64,000 bases of DNA. Origin: Sandaracinus sp. (GTDB lineage: Bacteria; Myxococcota_A; Polyangia; Polyangiales; Houyiibacteriaceae). The position numbers were made by a program, and so were the translations under genes. Position 1 is the first letter of the stretch; each line of letters opens with the position of its first letter. Positions 44,415 to 53,016 of the stretch are shown piece by piece. The stretch spans positions 62,001 through 126,000 of the forward strand of contig JACKEH010000002.1 of the NCBI GenBank assembly GCA_020633125.1, given 5' to 3'. The notes beneath the pieces were generated by a model. The model saw only the letters and a list, made by a program, of their open reading frames with translations. It did no database searches and was not told where the DNA came from.

Positions 44415-44867
44415 ATGCGCTTGCTTCCGGCCGTTTTCGCCTTCGTCGTCCTCGCGGGATGTGCCCCGGAGATCGGCGACAAGTGCAAGAGCTCGGTCGA
44501 TTGCTCCGTCAACGGCGACCGCGTCTGCGACGAGACGTTGCCGAACGGCTACTGCACGGTGCTCAACTGCGACCCCGACTCGTGCCCGAACGGTGCGCGT
44601 TGCGTGGAGTGGCGCGGTGGCTTCGACCGCACGGCGATTCGCGTGTGCATGGCGCGCTGCTCGAGCGACAACGGCTGCCGCAACGGCTACGAATGCCTCG
44701 GTGAGGCGGACGTGCCGGTCGAAAACGGCGTGCCGATCGCGCGTGTGGTCGACCTCGACCTGAAGACCGACACGCCGCGTTTTTGTTCGGCGCCCGTGTC
44801 GGCGGGTACGTCGTCGGGGCTCGCGCTCGACGAAGACGCCGAGCTGACGAGCGACGGCGGGCTCTGA
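44415..44867 (+). CDS. Cys-rich lipoprotein (150 aa)
   Basis: Lipobox LAGC (Cys16; MRLLPAVFAFVVLAGC). The mature protein holds ten or more cysteines in short loops (CKSSVDCSVNGDRVC, CTVLNCDPDSC, CMARCSSDNGCRNGYEC), a disulfide-rich module like those found as repeats in myxobacterial surface proteins. The start is the ATG at 44415, before the signal peptide (the frame is open to 44352). Unknown function. It is divergent from the ArsR operon. Confidence 0.75.
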   Translation: MRLLPAVFAFVVLAGCAPEIGDKCKSSVDCSVNGDRVCDETLPNGYCTVLNCDPDSCPNGARCVEWRGGFDRTAIRVCMARCSSDNGCRNGYECLGEADVPVENGVPIARVVDLDLKTDTPRFCSAPVSAGTSSGLALDEDAELTSDGGL

Positions 44868-45119
44868 GGCTCGCGGTGTCGCAGCGCGCGTGACGTGACG
44901 TGCGCGGTGTCGCAGCGCGCGTGACGTGCGCGGTGTCGCAGCGCGCGTGACGTGCGCGGTCGTGCTTCCCGTGCCCGTGCCCGTGCCCGTGATGCGTCGC
45001 GTGATCGACGCATGATGCGTCGTGACCGAGAACGCCCGCGATCACGCGCCCGCGATCACGACGTGCCCGCGATCACGACGCGCCGATCACGCACGCATCC
45101 GGGCACGGGCACGGGTTCC
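44868..45119. repeat. Nested repeat array between convergent genes
   Basis: GCGGTGTCGCAGCGCGCGTG occurs at 44873, 44904 and 44930. Then come CCCGTG hexamers (44968-44991), a stem-loop ATGCGTCG/CGACGCAT (44993-45014), about three copies of CCCGCGATCACG (45028-45080) and finally CGGGCACGGGCACGGG (45100-45115), which is complementary to the first hexamer block. The whole gap could fold into one long hairpin. It replaces an ordinary terminator between the lipoprotein and phosphomevalonate kinase genes. Confidence 0.75.
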
Positions 45120-46106
45120 TCAGCGCTCGGCGCGGACGCCGGGGCCGCCGAGCTCGATCGGGAGGATCTCGATGCCGGCGCTCGCGCAGAGCTCCTCGAA
45201 ACGCTTCGCCGAGGCTTCGCGCGCGAAGAATGCGAGCGCGACGTCGCCGCCGCCGGCGCCGCTCGGTTTGGCGTGTCCACCGGCGCGTGCGGCGAGCGCG
45301 GCGACGCGGGCGAGACGGGCTTCCACGATCGGCGCGTCGGCTGCCACGCCCAAGGCATGCATCGCTTCGTGGTAGCGCGCGGCCGCGGCGACCACTTCGG
45401 CCGCGTCCTTCGCGAACGCCGCGACGAAGGACTCGGCTTCGCGACCGAGCGTGTCCATCGCGTCCCGGTACTTCGTCGGGTTCGTGCTCTGCAGCGCCTT
45501 CACCTTCGCGACGAGCTCCGTCGTGCTCGCGGCTTGGCCCGTCCACGCGACGCGCAACACGAGGCCCTTCGGCCACGCGAGGTCTCGGGTGCGGGCGCCG
45601 TCGCGCTCGCCGTCGAGGCTGCTGACGACGGTGCGTTGAAAGCGCACGACGCCGCCGAGCACCGCGGCCGCGACGTCGGCGCCGCTGCCTTGGGGCGAGA
45701 CGGCTTTGTGTCCGGCGAACGCGTCGTCGAAGACTTCGTGGCGTACGCGCGGGTCGTTCAAGTCGCGGCCGTGCCATGCGTGCACGAGCCCGGCGGCGGC
45801 GGCGGCGGTGGCGGCGCTCGAGCCGAGCCCGAGCTTCTGACCCGCGCGGCGAAGCGCCTCGACGTCGACCACCAACGCGCCCGGCACCACGCCTACGCGG
45901 CGCTCGGCTTCACGGCGCGCGTGGGCCGCCTCGGGAAAACGAGGCGTCGGGGCGTCGAGGCCGGCGGCGACCTTCGAGGGATCGGTCGGTCCTTCGACGA
46001 GCTCGACCACACCGCGGGTCTGGGCGGAGGCCACGATCGACGCGGCGCCTTCGAGCACGGCGTATTCGCCGGCGATCATCATCTTTCCAGGGGCGGTCGC
46101 GCGCAT
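45120..46106 (-). CDS. Phosphomevalonate kinase (GHMP family)
   Basis: It phosphorylates mevalonate 5-phosphate to the diphosphate with ATP. 328 residues: N-terminal ATAPGKMMIAGEYAVLEG, the ATP loop LGLGSSAATAAA, and C-terminal HAKPSGAGGGDVALAFF. The GHMP fold and the place as third gene after mevalonate kinase and the decarboxylase make phosphomevalonate kinase the best call. ATG at 46106, 59 bp after the decarboxylase stop. Last gene of the operon. Confidence 0.87.
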   Translation of the reverse strand: MRATAPGKMMIAGEYAVLEGAASIVASAQTRGVVELVEGPTDPSKVAAGLDAPTPRFPEAAHARREAERRVGVVPGALVVDVEALRRAGQKLGLGSSAATAAAAAGLVHAWHGRDLNDPRVRHEVFDDAFAGHKAVSPQGSGADVAAAVLGGVVRFQRTVVSSLDGERDGARTRDLAWPKGLVLRVAWTGQAASTTELVAKVKALQSTNPTKYRDAMDTLGREAESFVAAFAKDAAEVVAAAARYHEAMHALGVAADAPIVEARLARVAALAARAGGHAKPSGAGGGDVALAFFAREASAKRFEELCASAGIEILPIELGGPGVRAER

Positions 46107-46165
46107 CGGGGCTCGTGGTGACTCGCGGGGCGGAGAGCGGCAAGCACCCTCGGACGGAGCAGCGG

Positions 46166-47146
46166 TTACTTCACCTGCAGACCGGCGCCGGGCTTGCAGA
46201 CCATCGTGGCGAGCACGCCCTCGGTCTTGGCGAGGGCGCGCTTCACCTTCGCGGCGTCGGCGGCGTGGCAGAGCACCTTCACGTGCGGGCCGGCGTCCAT
46301 CGTCGCCCACGCGCTCGTGCCCTTTTCACGCAGCGTCTCCACCGTGCGGAGCGCGGCGATCGTCGTCGGTTGCCAATAGAGGATCGACGGCGACGCGCTC
46401 ATCGCGCAGGCGTGGAAGGCGAAGGTGCTCTGCTCCATGGCGGCGCCGAGCGTGTCGAGGTCCTTCTTCTTCAGCGCCTTCTCGATCACGGAGGTGATCG
46501 TCGGCGCCCTCTCGACCCAGGCGTCGTAGAGCGGCGAGGTCGTGCGCGAGCGCTCCATGCCTTCGGTCGAGCCGACCTTCTTCGGACCCTTCGCCGCTTC
46601 GGCGACGACGATGCGGACGTCCCAATGGTCGGGGCCGAAGAGCGCCTTCGCGGAAAGCTTCGCGTTGCCGGGCTTGCCCGCGGGCAGCTTCGAGAAGCCG
46701 CCGAAGATCGAGCGACCGGCGGAGGCGCTCGACCAACGCGCGAGGGCCGAGAGCTTCGCGTCGTTCCACTCGAGGCCGGCGGCGTGCACGGCGGCGCCGG
46801 CGAGGGCGGCGAAACCCGAGGCCGAGCTCGCGAGGCCGGCCGCGGTGGGGAAACGGTTCGCGCTCTTCACGGACGCGAACGCGGGCGACTTCATCGCGCC
46901 GCGAACGCGGTCGAGCAGCTCCGTCACGCGCGCGGTCTCCTTGGCGGAGGCGGCGCGGCCGTCGAGCTCCAGCACGTCGGCGGACAGCGTCTCGTCGAAG
47001 GTCACGGTCGTCGTCGTGACGAGCCCGTCGAGCGTCAACGAGATCGAGGGGACCGCCGGAAGGTTGAGGGCGACGTCGCTCTTTCCCCAGTACTTCGCGA
47101 GGGCGATGTTCGCGCGCGCGGTGGCGCGGGCCGTTCGTTTCTTCAT
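46166..47146 (-). CDS. mvaD: Diphosphomevalonate decarboxylase
   Basis: ATP-dependent decarboxylation of mevalonate diphosphate to isopentenyl diphosphate. 326 residues with the family blocks ANIALAKYWGK, PAVPSISLTL, GLASSASGFAALA and the TMDAGPHVKVL segment. ATG 47146. The middle gene of the mevalonate operon, 130 bp after the mevalonate kinase stop. Confidence 0.93.
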   Translation of the reverse strand: MKKRTARATARANIALAKYWGKSDVALNLPAVPSISLTLDGLVTTTTVTFDETLSADVLELDGRAASAKETARVTELLDRVRGAMKSPAFASVKSANRFPTAAGLASSASGFAALAGAAVHAAGLEWNDAKLSALARWSSASAGRSIFGGFSKLPAGKPGNAKLSAKALFGPDHWDVRIVVAEAAKGPKKVGSTEGMERSRTTSPLYDAWVERAPTITSVIEKALKKKDLDTLGAAMEQSTFAFHACAMSASPSILYWQPTTIAALRTVETLREKGTSAWATMDAGPHVKVLCHAADAAKVKRALAKTEGVLATMVCKPGAGLQVK

Positions 47147-47276
47147 CGGTTCTCCGTCGCGCGCCGGACGCGCTGGACTCTCGGGCGCGGGATCGCGCGC
47201 GGGGTGATTCGTGGGAGGGCGTGAGGACGCTCGGGCTCGAGGTGCGAGGTTCGGGGGCCGCGCCGGAGGAGCGCCT

Positions 47277-48179
47277 TCATGCGCCGGCCATCGCGACGAG
47301 CGTCAGCGGCGAGCGTTTCGCGAGCTCGGCGCGGATGCGCCCCGCGTCGGCTTCGTCTTTGGCGAGCGCGATCATGCAGCCGCCGGCGCCCGCGCCCGTG
47401 AGCTTCGCGCCGAGCGCGCCCTCTTCGCGGGCGACGCGGCAGAGCTCTTCGAGCTTCTCCGTCGAGAGCATCAACCCGGCGAGCAACATCTGATTGAGGT
47501 CGAAGAGCTGCCCGAGCGCCTTCAGGTCGCCGGCTTCGACCGCGAGCTTCGCGTTGTTCACGAGCGCGGCGATGGCGCCGAAGGCTTCGTCGACGCGTTC
47601 GGGTTCGGCCTCGCGTTGGCGCGCGACCCTCGCGACGATCTCTTTGGTCGACGACGACTCGCCGCTGTGCGCGATGACGAGCGAAAGCGGCTTCTTCACG
47701 TGCACGGGTTGCAGCGGTTGGCCGCGGCGGAAGAGCGCGACGCCTCCGACGGCGGCCATCGCGTTGTCGACGCCCGAGGGGTTGCCGTGAAAGACACGTT
47801 CCCAGCGCAGCGAGTAGTCGCCGCGTTCTTCGGCGGTGCGTTCGACGCCGAGCAGCGTGTCGAGGGCGCCCGTGACCGCGACGCCGATGGCGGCCGAGCA
47901 ACCGAGGCCGGCGCCGCCGGGGAGGTCGACGTCGACTTCGACGCGGACGCGCGGGCGGTCGGCGGGCATGCCTTCGAGGATGGCGCCGAGGCCGAGGGCG
48001 AGCGGTTGGTCGCTGCCGACGCGGGCTTCGACGTCCCAGGGGCGCGCGACGATGACGTCTTCGGTGCTGGCAGTGGCGGTGGCGTGCACGCCGACGCCGA
48101 GACCGGCGGCGAGGGCGGGGTGGCCGTAGACCACGCCGTGCTCGCCGAGGAGGATGACCTTGCCGCGACCGAACGCCAT
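47277..48179 (-). CDS. mvk: Mevalonate kinase
   Basis: First kinase of the pathway (mevalonate to 5-phosphomevalonate). 300 residues: GKVILLGEHGVVYGHPA, PGGAGLGCSAAIGVA (ATP loop), FHGNPSGVDN and KLTGAGAGGCMIAL. The ATG at 48179 begins the conserved strand. It heads a three-gene operon with the decarboxylase and phosphomevalonate kinase. HMG-CoA synthase and reductase and an isopentenyl isomerase are not in the window. Confidence 0.93.
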   Translation of the reverse strand: MAFGRGKVILLGEHGVVYGHPALAAGLGVGVHATATASTEDVIVARPWDVEARVGSDQPLALGLGAILEGMPADRPRVRVEVDVDLPGGAGLGCSAAIGVAVTGALDTLLGVERTAEERGDYSLRWERVFHGNPSGVDNAMAAVGGVALFRRGQPLQPVHVKKPLSLVIAHSGESSSTKEIVARVARQREAEPERVDEAFGAIAALVNNAKLAVEAGDLKALGQLFDLNQMLLAGLMLSTEKLEELCRVAREEGALGAKLTGAGAGGCMIALAKDEADAGRIRAELAKRSPLTLVAMAGA

Positions 48180-48220
48180 CGGGCGCGGGGCGTAGCACGG
48201 GGGTGGTGGGCAGGTCACGA

Positions 48221-48249
48221 GGGGGGCGCGAGCGGGGGCGGGGAGGGGG
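48221..48249 (+). other. Potential G-quadruplex in the mvk/ClC divergent promoter region
   Basis: Four runs of four to six G are separated by 7, 1 and 1 bases (GGGGGG-CGCGAGC-GGGGG-C-GGGG-A-GGGGG). This meets the usual G3+N1-7 rule. It lies 42 bp upstream of the mevalonate kinase start and 115 bp before the ClC gene, so it could affect either promoter. The evidence is pattern only. Confidence 0.45.
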
Positions 48250-48363
48250 CGAACGGTTGCGGGCCTCGGTTGCGTCGTGCCGCTCGTCGACGAGGTGGGG
48301 TGGCGCGGGTGCGCGGCTCGAAGACGCCGAGGTTCTTCGTCGGGCTGCTAAGGTCCGCAGCGC

Positions 48364-49854
48364 ATGGCCGGCAAGCACTTCGAGAGCCTCGACGAGGAGG
48401 CGCGTGCGCTGCACGACTCGTGGGACGCCATCGTGCGGATCGTGCTGTTGGTGGCGTTTCTGTCGACCGTGGTGTGGGCGGCGTGCACGTTGCTGCGAAC
48501 GGGCGTGCATCAGGCGCTGCACCTGCTCTTTCACTACGTCGATGAACGCTCGTGGCAGGCGACTGGGATTTTGCTCGCAGTGATCGGGGGCGCCGGGTTG
48601 GTGCGCGGGCTGCTGTTTCGGTTTCCGACGTGGCGCGCGGTGTCGGGGGACGGGATGTCGACCGCGCTCGACAACTACCACGTCACCTACGACCACGAGG
48701 GCGACGACCCGCAGCCGCGCTACGACCGGCCGGCGTTCGCGCTGGCGGGGCGGAAGCTCGTGGCGACGCTGCTGACGGTCGGGAGTGGGGCGTCGGGCGG
48801 GCTGGAGGCGCCCGTGGTGATGATCGCGGAGTCGCTCTCGGCGGGGTTCGCGCGGGTGCTCGCGGTGCGAAGTGAGCACGAGCTGCGGACGTATCAGCTG
48901 GCGGGCATCGCGGCGGCGGTGTCGACGTTGCTCGGGGCACCGTTCACGGCGGCGCTCTTCGCGACCGAGATCGCGTATGGCGACCGGATCATCTATCGGA
49001 AGCTCGCGTACGCGCTGTGGGCCGGGGTGATCGCGTTTTGGCTGAACGGGTGGTTGCGGGGTGCGTACGTGCCGCTCTTCGTGGGGCCCTCACATTCGGC
49101 GGAGTATTCGGCGGCAGAGCTCGGGGCGTCGGCGCTCGTGGCGGTGACGGTGTCGGTGCCGGTCGCGTTCGGCTTCGGCAAGGCGATGGTGTGGATCGAG
49201 CGCTTCTTCGCGAATCGGGTGCGGCCGGGTTGGCACTCAGTGGTCAGCTCGCTCGCGGTGGGGTTGGTCGCGCTGCTGCTCTTTCACGCGGCCGGCATTC
49301 ATCCCGCGCACTTGCTCGGCATGGGCGAGGAGACCATCACGGGGCTTCTCGCAGGCGAGGCGGCCGTCGACGCGTGGTGGGTGCTGCTGCTGATCTTGCT
49401 CGGCAAGACGCTCACGACCGGCTTCACGATGGCCGGGGGCGGGAGCGCGGGCTTGCTCGTGCCTTCGATGGTGCTCGGTGGGGTGTCGGGCGCGTTGGTC
49501 GCGCACCTCGTGAACCTCACGGGCTGGACCGAGCTCGACCCGGCGCTCTTCGCGGTGGTGGGGGTGGGTTCGTCGCTCGTGGCGGTGATCGGCGTGCCCT
49601 TGGCGGCGATCGCGCTCGTGCTCGAGGTCTTCGGGAAAAGCTTCGGGCCGCCAGCGATTTTGGCGTGCGGCGTGACGTATCTGCTGACCCTGAAGTTCAA
49701 GATCTACGACGCGCAGCGGAGCTCGCCGACGCCGGACGCGGACGAGACGGGAGCCCGCAACGAAACCGTCGTCCGCGACGAGCCCGACGTCCGTGACGAG
49801 GTAACGAGCGTACCAGGGCTACCTGACGAGGTAACGAACGGCCCCGAGGCGTGA
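48364..49854 (+). CDS. ClC-family chloride channel/antiporter
   Basis: About ten or more membrane helices in 496 residues. The selectivity motif GSGASGGLEAP (residues about 140-150) matches the ClC G(K/R)EGP-type loop in a variant form; GAPFTAALFATEIAYGD and GKTLTTGFTMAGGGSAGLLVPS are the later ClC signatures. The gating Glu sits in GGLEAP. The C-terminus ends in an Asp/Glu-rich tail with no CBS domains. It may be a channel or an H+/Cl- antiporter. Start ATG 48364, divergent from mvk. Confidence 0.88.
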   Translation: MAGKHFESLDEEARALHDSWDAIVRIVLLVAFLSTVVWAACTLLRTGVHQALHLLFHYVDERSWQATGILLAVIGGAGLVRGLLFRFPTWRAVSGDGMSTALDNYHVTYDHEGDDPQPRYDRPAFALAGRKLVATLLTVGSGASGGLEAPVVMIAESLSAGFARVLAVRSEHELRTYQLAGIAAAVSTLLGAPFTAALFATEIAYGDRIIYRKLAYALWAGVIAFWLNGWLRGAYVPLFVGPSHSAEYSAAELGASALVAVTVSVPVAFGFGKAMVWIERFFANRVRPGWHSVVSSLAVGLVALLLFHAAGIHPAHLLGMGEETITGLLAGEAAVDAWWVLLLILLGKTLTTGFTMAGGGSAGLLVPSMVLGGVSGALVAHLVNLTGWTELDPALFAVVGVGSSLVAVIGVPLAAIALVLEVFGKSFGPPAILACGVTYLLTLKFKIYDAQRSSPTPDADETGARNETVVRDEPDVRDEVTSVPGLPDEVTNGPEA

Positions 49855-50016
49855 CGTGGTCGTTCGCGAGGGGTCGGGCATGGCTCCGCGTCGCGCATGG
49901 CGCAGGGGTTGGTCGGAACCCGACCGCTCGCACGACTCGATCCCGACCTCCGAACGCACGAACGCGCGGCTCGGGCAGGTTCCGGGCCGCGCTTCGCCTC
50001 GCCGGGCGATCTGAGC

Positions 50017-51324
50017 TCACTCGGGTGGGTCGTTCGACCCCCGACCGCCAAGCCTCCCCATCACCACGCGCGACCGCAGCACGATCACACGTGGAGCGCC
50101 CTCGGTGCGCACTCGCTCCTTCACCTCACGGCGAACCGGGTCCACCACCTTCGGCACGTGAAGCGGGTCTTCGCGAACGACGCGAATACGCCGCATCTCT
50201 TCCTCGAACGTCTGCTCGAGCGCGTCGTCCTCCAACAGCCGCCGGGCTCGCTCGCGCCGCTCCTCACGCAGCAGCGTCCGCGCCCGCCGCTCTTCCTCGA
50301 ACCGCGCCCGCATTAGCTGCTTCTCGACGAGCTCCGCTTCCGCCTCTTCGCGCGAGATGTGCGGGGCCGTGAGCACCGCGCCCGCCACCGGCGCCTCGAG
50401 CTCCATGCCGAGAAACACATGGCCCCACAGGCTCCCCGCCGGAAACGGGCTCGTGCGATCCCCGCCCTTCCACGCCTCGATGCGCAGCCGATGCGCCTTC
50501 CGGTGCCCCCGCACTTCACCCGCGCACTGAATCCGCAACGCCCTTCCGGCCTCCCCCGGCGTCACGGCGAAGCTCGGAACCAACCCCTGCTCCTCACTGG
50601 AGCTCGAAGGCTCGTCCCACGGATGCAACCCCGCCATCGCGGCCGCCCCTCGTACCGAACGCGGCACGAGCCGCGCCGATCGCAACTCCTCCAGGAACGC
50701 CACCATCGCGTCGAGGTCGCCCTCGAATTGCCGCCACAACGCGATCGGTGGCGTCAGCCGAAGCTCGATCTCCTTCGGCGCCTTCGCTCCGAACCCCACG
50801 CCCTCGGGCCGCGGCACCACCAACCCCCCGGCCTTCCAATGCTCGAACCCGAGGTGCTGCCCGAACGCGACGTCGAGCGGATGCGCCACCCATCCCGCGG
50901 CCACCGCGTTCACATCGTCGTAGACGAGCCGCGACGCCACCGCGCCGGCATCCACCAACGTCGTCCAATGCGTCGACCGCGAATCCCACACCGCCTCCGG
51001 TGCCTCGTACCGATGCGCCAAGAGCAGCCGCTTGAGCGCACGCGAGGTCGTCCGATGCAGCACGCGCGTCGCCTCGGCGAGCTCGTGTCCCCGCGGCGTC
51101 ATCGAGGTGTGGTGGTGCGTGACCGCCAAGACGATCTGATGCACCTCCACGCCGGTCGCGCGCTGGGCCAACCCCGCCGCGTACGCGAAGACCTGCCCCA
51201 CCGCATCCCACGCCGCGCCACCCGCCCAAGGCGCCAGGAACGCCTTGCGAAAGCTCGTACGTCGCGTGAGCGCGACGCACGCATGCTCGGTGACGAGTCG
51301 CGGATGCACCGCCGCACCACCCAT
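50017..51324 (-). CDS. Y1/HUH (IS200/REP-type) transposase-like protein
   Basis: Residues about 10-160 match, from memory, the transposase-like family common in myxobacteria: an N-terminal LTRRTSFRKAFLAPW, the HUH histidines as VTHHHTSM (residues 70-72), and a helix LVYDDVNAVAAG with the putative catalytic Tyr135. The C-terminal half adds an Arg/Glu-rich coiled-coil (RARFEEERRARTLLREERRE, residues about 350-410). It has no terminal repeats around it, so it is probably a domesticated or REP-associated single-copy gene. The ATG at 51324 is the likeliest start. Confidence 0.65.
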   Translation of the reverse strand: MGGAAVHPRLVTEHACVALTRRTSFRKAFLAPWAGGAAWDAVGQVFAYAAGLAQRATGVEVHQIVLAVTHHHTSMTPRGHELAEATRVLHRTTSRALKRLLLAHRYEAPEAVWDSRSTHWTTLVDAGAVASRLVYDDVNAVAAGWVAHPLDVAFGQHLGFEHWKAGGLVVPRPEGVGFGAKAPKEIELRLTPPIALWRQFEGDLDAMVAFLEELRSARLVPRSVRGAAAMAGLHPWDEPSSSSEEQGLVPSFAVTPGEAGRALRIQCAGEVRGHRKAHRLRIEAWKGGDRTSPFPAGSLWGHVFLGMELEAPVAGAVLTAPHISREEAEAELVEKQLMRARFEEERRARTLLREERRERARRLLEDDALEQTFEEEMRRIRVVREDPLHVPKVVDPVRREVKERVRTEGAPRVIVLRSRVVMGRLGGRGSNDPPE

Positions 51325-51501
51325 CACGTCGCGTACCGCCGACCGCCTCAACGATTCCGAGCACCTACGGGCCCGGTGGCGGCGGAATGGCGTCGACCAA
51401 GCGGCGGCCGCCACCCCGCGACCCACGTTCACGGGCCATCGTCGCCCATCCGTGCCACCCGGTTGCCAAGGCACGCACACCCTGCGCACCCTCGCGCCCG
51501 C
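51325..51501. promoter_or_regulatory. Divergent intergenic region
   Basis: A 177-bp gap between the HUH-type gene (-) and the MFS gene (+). Promoters for both must lie here, but no clear -35/-10 pair or palindrome is visible in the GC-rich sequence. Confidence 0.3.
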
Positions 51502-52767
51502 ATGGCCGGCCACCTCCCCGACGGCGTCGCTGCCGCCAAAGAGCCCACCGACGGGAAGCTCACCGCCTACCAGAAGCGGCTCTTCGTCTTCCTGAGCGTC
51601 GCGACCTTCTTCGAGGGCTACGACTTCTTCGCCCTCACCCAGATCCTCCCGAACCTCCGCGAAGACCTGGGCCTCGACAAAGAAGCCGCCGGCTTCCTCG
51701 TCGGCGTCATCAACATCGGCGCCATCCTCGCCTTCTGGATCGTCCGCCGCGCCGACATCTGGGGCCGCAGCCGAACCCTGACGGTCACGATCGCGGGCTA
51801 CACGATCTTCACCTTCCTCACCGGTTTCGCCCCCGACGTGTACACGTTCGCGGTCGCGCAGCTGATCGCCCGTGTCTTCCTCCTCGGCGAATGGGCCATC
51901 TCGATGGTCATCGCGGCCGAGGAGTTCCCAGCCTCCAAACGCGGGCTCGTCATCGGCGTGGTGCAAGCCTGCAGCAGCCTCGGCTCGATCTTCTGCGCGG
52001 GCATCATGCCGCTGCTCCTGAAGACGGACTACGGCTGGCGCACGGCCTACCTCGTCGGAATCATCCCCCTGATCGTGCTGGCCTTCGCGCGGCGCTCGCT
52101 GAAGGAGACCGAACGTTTCGCGGCGCTGCGAGCCGAAGGCGCGCAGACCGAATCGCTCTTCGCGATCTGGAAGACGAAACACGCCAAACGCGTGCTGCTG
52201 CTCGCGTTGCTCTGGTTCGTCTCCTACATCCCCGCGCAAAACGCCGTCGCGTTCTGGAAGGAGTTCGCGATGGGCGAGCGCGGCCTCGACGACGGTCAGG
52301 TAGGCCAAGCGATCAGCATCGCGGCCGTGGGCTCGATGCCCTTCCTCTTCCTCGTCGGGCGTCTGCTCGACGTGGTCGGCCGCAAACCCGGCGCCGCCAT
52401 CATCTACGGCGTCGGCGCGATCGGCGTGGTGCTCTGCTACACGCTCGAGGGGCTCTGGCCGCTGACCTTCGCGTTGATGCTCGGCATCTTCGCCTCGAGC
52501 GCCTACCTGCCGATCCTCAACGGCTACACGGCGGAGCTCTTCCCGACGCGCCTGCGCGGCATGGCCTTCGCCTGGTCGAACAACCTGCTCGGCCGTCTCG
52601 GCTACGTGCTCTCGCCGATCGCAGTGGGCTTCATCGTGCGCGAGACGGACGCCTTCGGCCCGGTCATCGCCTCGACCGCGATCTTCAACCTCGTCGCCAT
52701 CGGCCTCGTCTTCGGCACGCTGCCCGAGACGAAGGGGCGCGAGCTGGAAGACACCGCGGACGCCTGA
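51502..52767 (+). CDS. MFS transporter (metabolite:H+ symporter type)
   Basis: 421 residues and 12 predicted helices. FEGYDFFALTQILPNL in helix 1 and the loop 2-3 motif RRADIWGRSRTL (D-x-x-G-R-x-x) match aromatic-acid/metabolite:proton symporters. The helix 10-11 loop ELFPTRLRGMAFAW is also typical. Substrate cannot be read. The ATG at 51502 is the last Met before helix 1. The frame continues open far upstream but is antisense to the HUH gene there. Confidence 0.88.
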   Translation: MAGHLPDGVAAAKEPTDGKLTAYQKRLFVFLSVATFFEGYDFFALTQILPNLREDLGLDKEAAGFLVGVINIGAILAFWIVRRADIWGRSRTLTVTIAGYTIFTFLTGFAPDVYTFAVAQLIARVFLLGEWAISMVIAAEEFPASKRGLVIGVVQACSSLGSIFCAGIMPLLLKTDYGWRTAYLVGIIPLIVLAFARRSLKETERFAALRAEGAQTESLFAIWKTKHAKRVLLLALLWFVSYIPAQNAVAFWKEFAMGERGLDDGQVGQAISIAAVGSMPFLFLVGRLLDVVGRKPGAAIIYGVGAIGVVLCYTLEGLWPLTFALMLGIFASSAYLPILNGYTAELFPTRLRGMAFAWSNNLLGRLGYVLSPIAVGFIVRETDAFGPVIASTAIFNLVAIGLVFGTLPETKGRELEDTADA

Positions 52768-52893
52768 GCTCGACGCCGGCGCGAGCATCGCGCGCGTCGG
52801 TCCGGGCGCTCGAGAAGACTGGGAGAGCGGGCCTTGCCGGTGCGACGGCTCGCGGGCCGCCGGCGCACCGGCCGTGTCGTCAGCGCTCCCAGA

Positions 52894-52926
52894 AGAGCAT
52901 GAATCAGTGCAACTGATTCGTGCTCT
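52894..52926 (+). terminator. Bidirectional terminator/inverted repeat
   Basis: AGAGCATGAATCAGT and ACTGATTCGTGCTCT pair over 15 bp (one G-T) around a 3-nt loop. The sequence is unusually AT-rich for the region and lies in the convergent gap between the MFS gene and the outer-membrane gene ending at 53017. Without T-runs it may instead be a protein-binding site. Confidence 0.55.
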
Positions 52927-53016
52927 GAGCGCACAGCCCGCATCTGCGGGAGCGAAACCGTGAGCTCGCGGCTTGGCCGGCGCGCTCGCGGAACGCGGGA
53001 GCACGCAGCGACCGGG

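Noticed and set aside
51325..53004. Long 5' extension of the HUH-type frame antisense to the MFS gene
   Set aside because: The MFS frame has strong transporter motifs. The antisense extension is Glu/Asp/Arg-rich with no homology and should not be part of the transposase-like protein.
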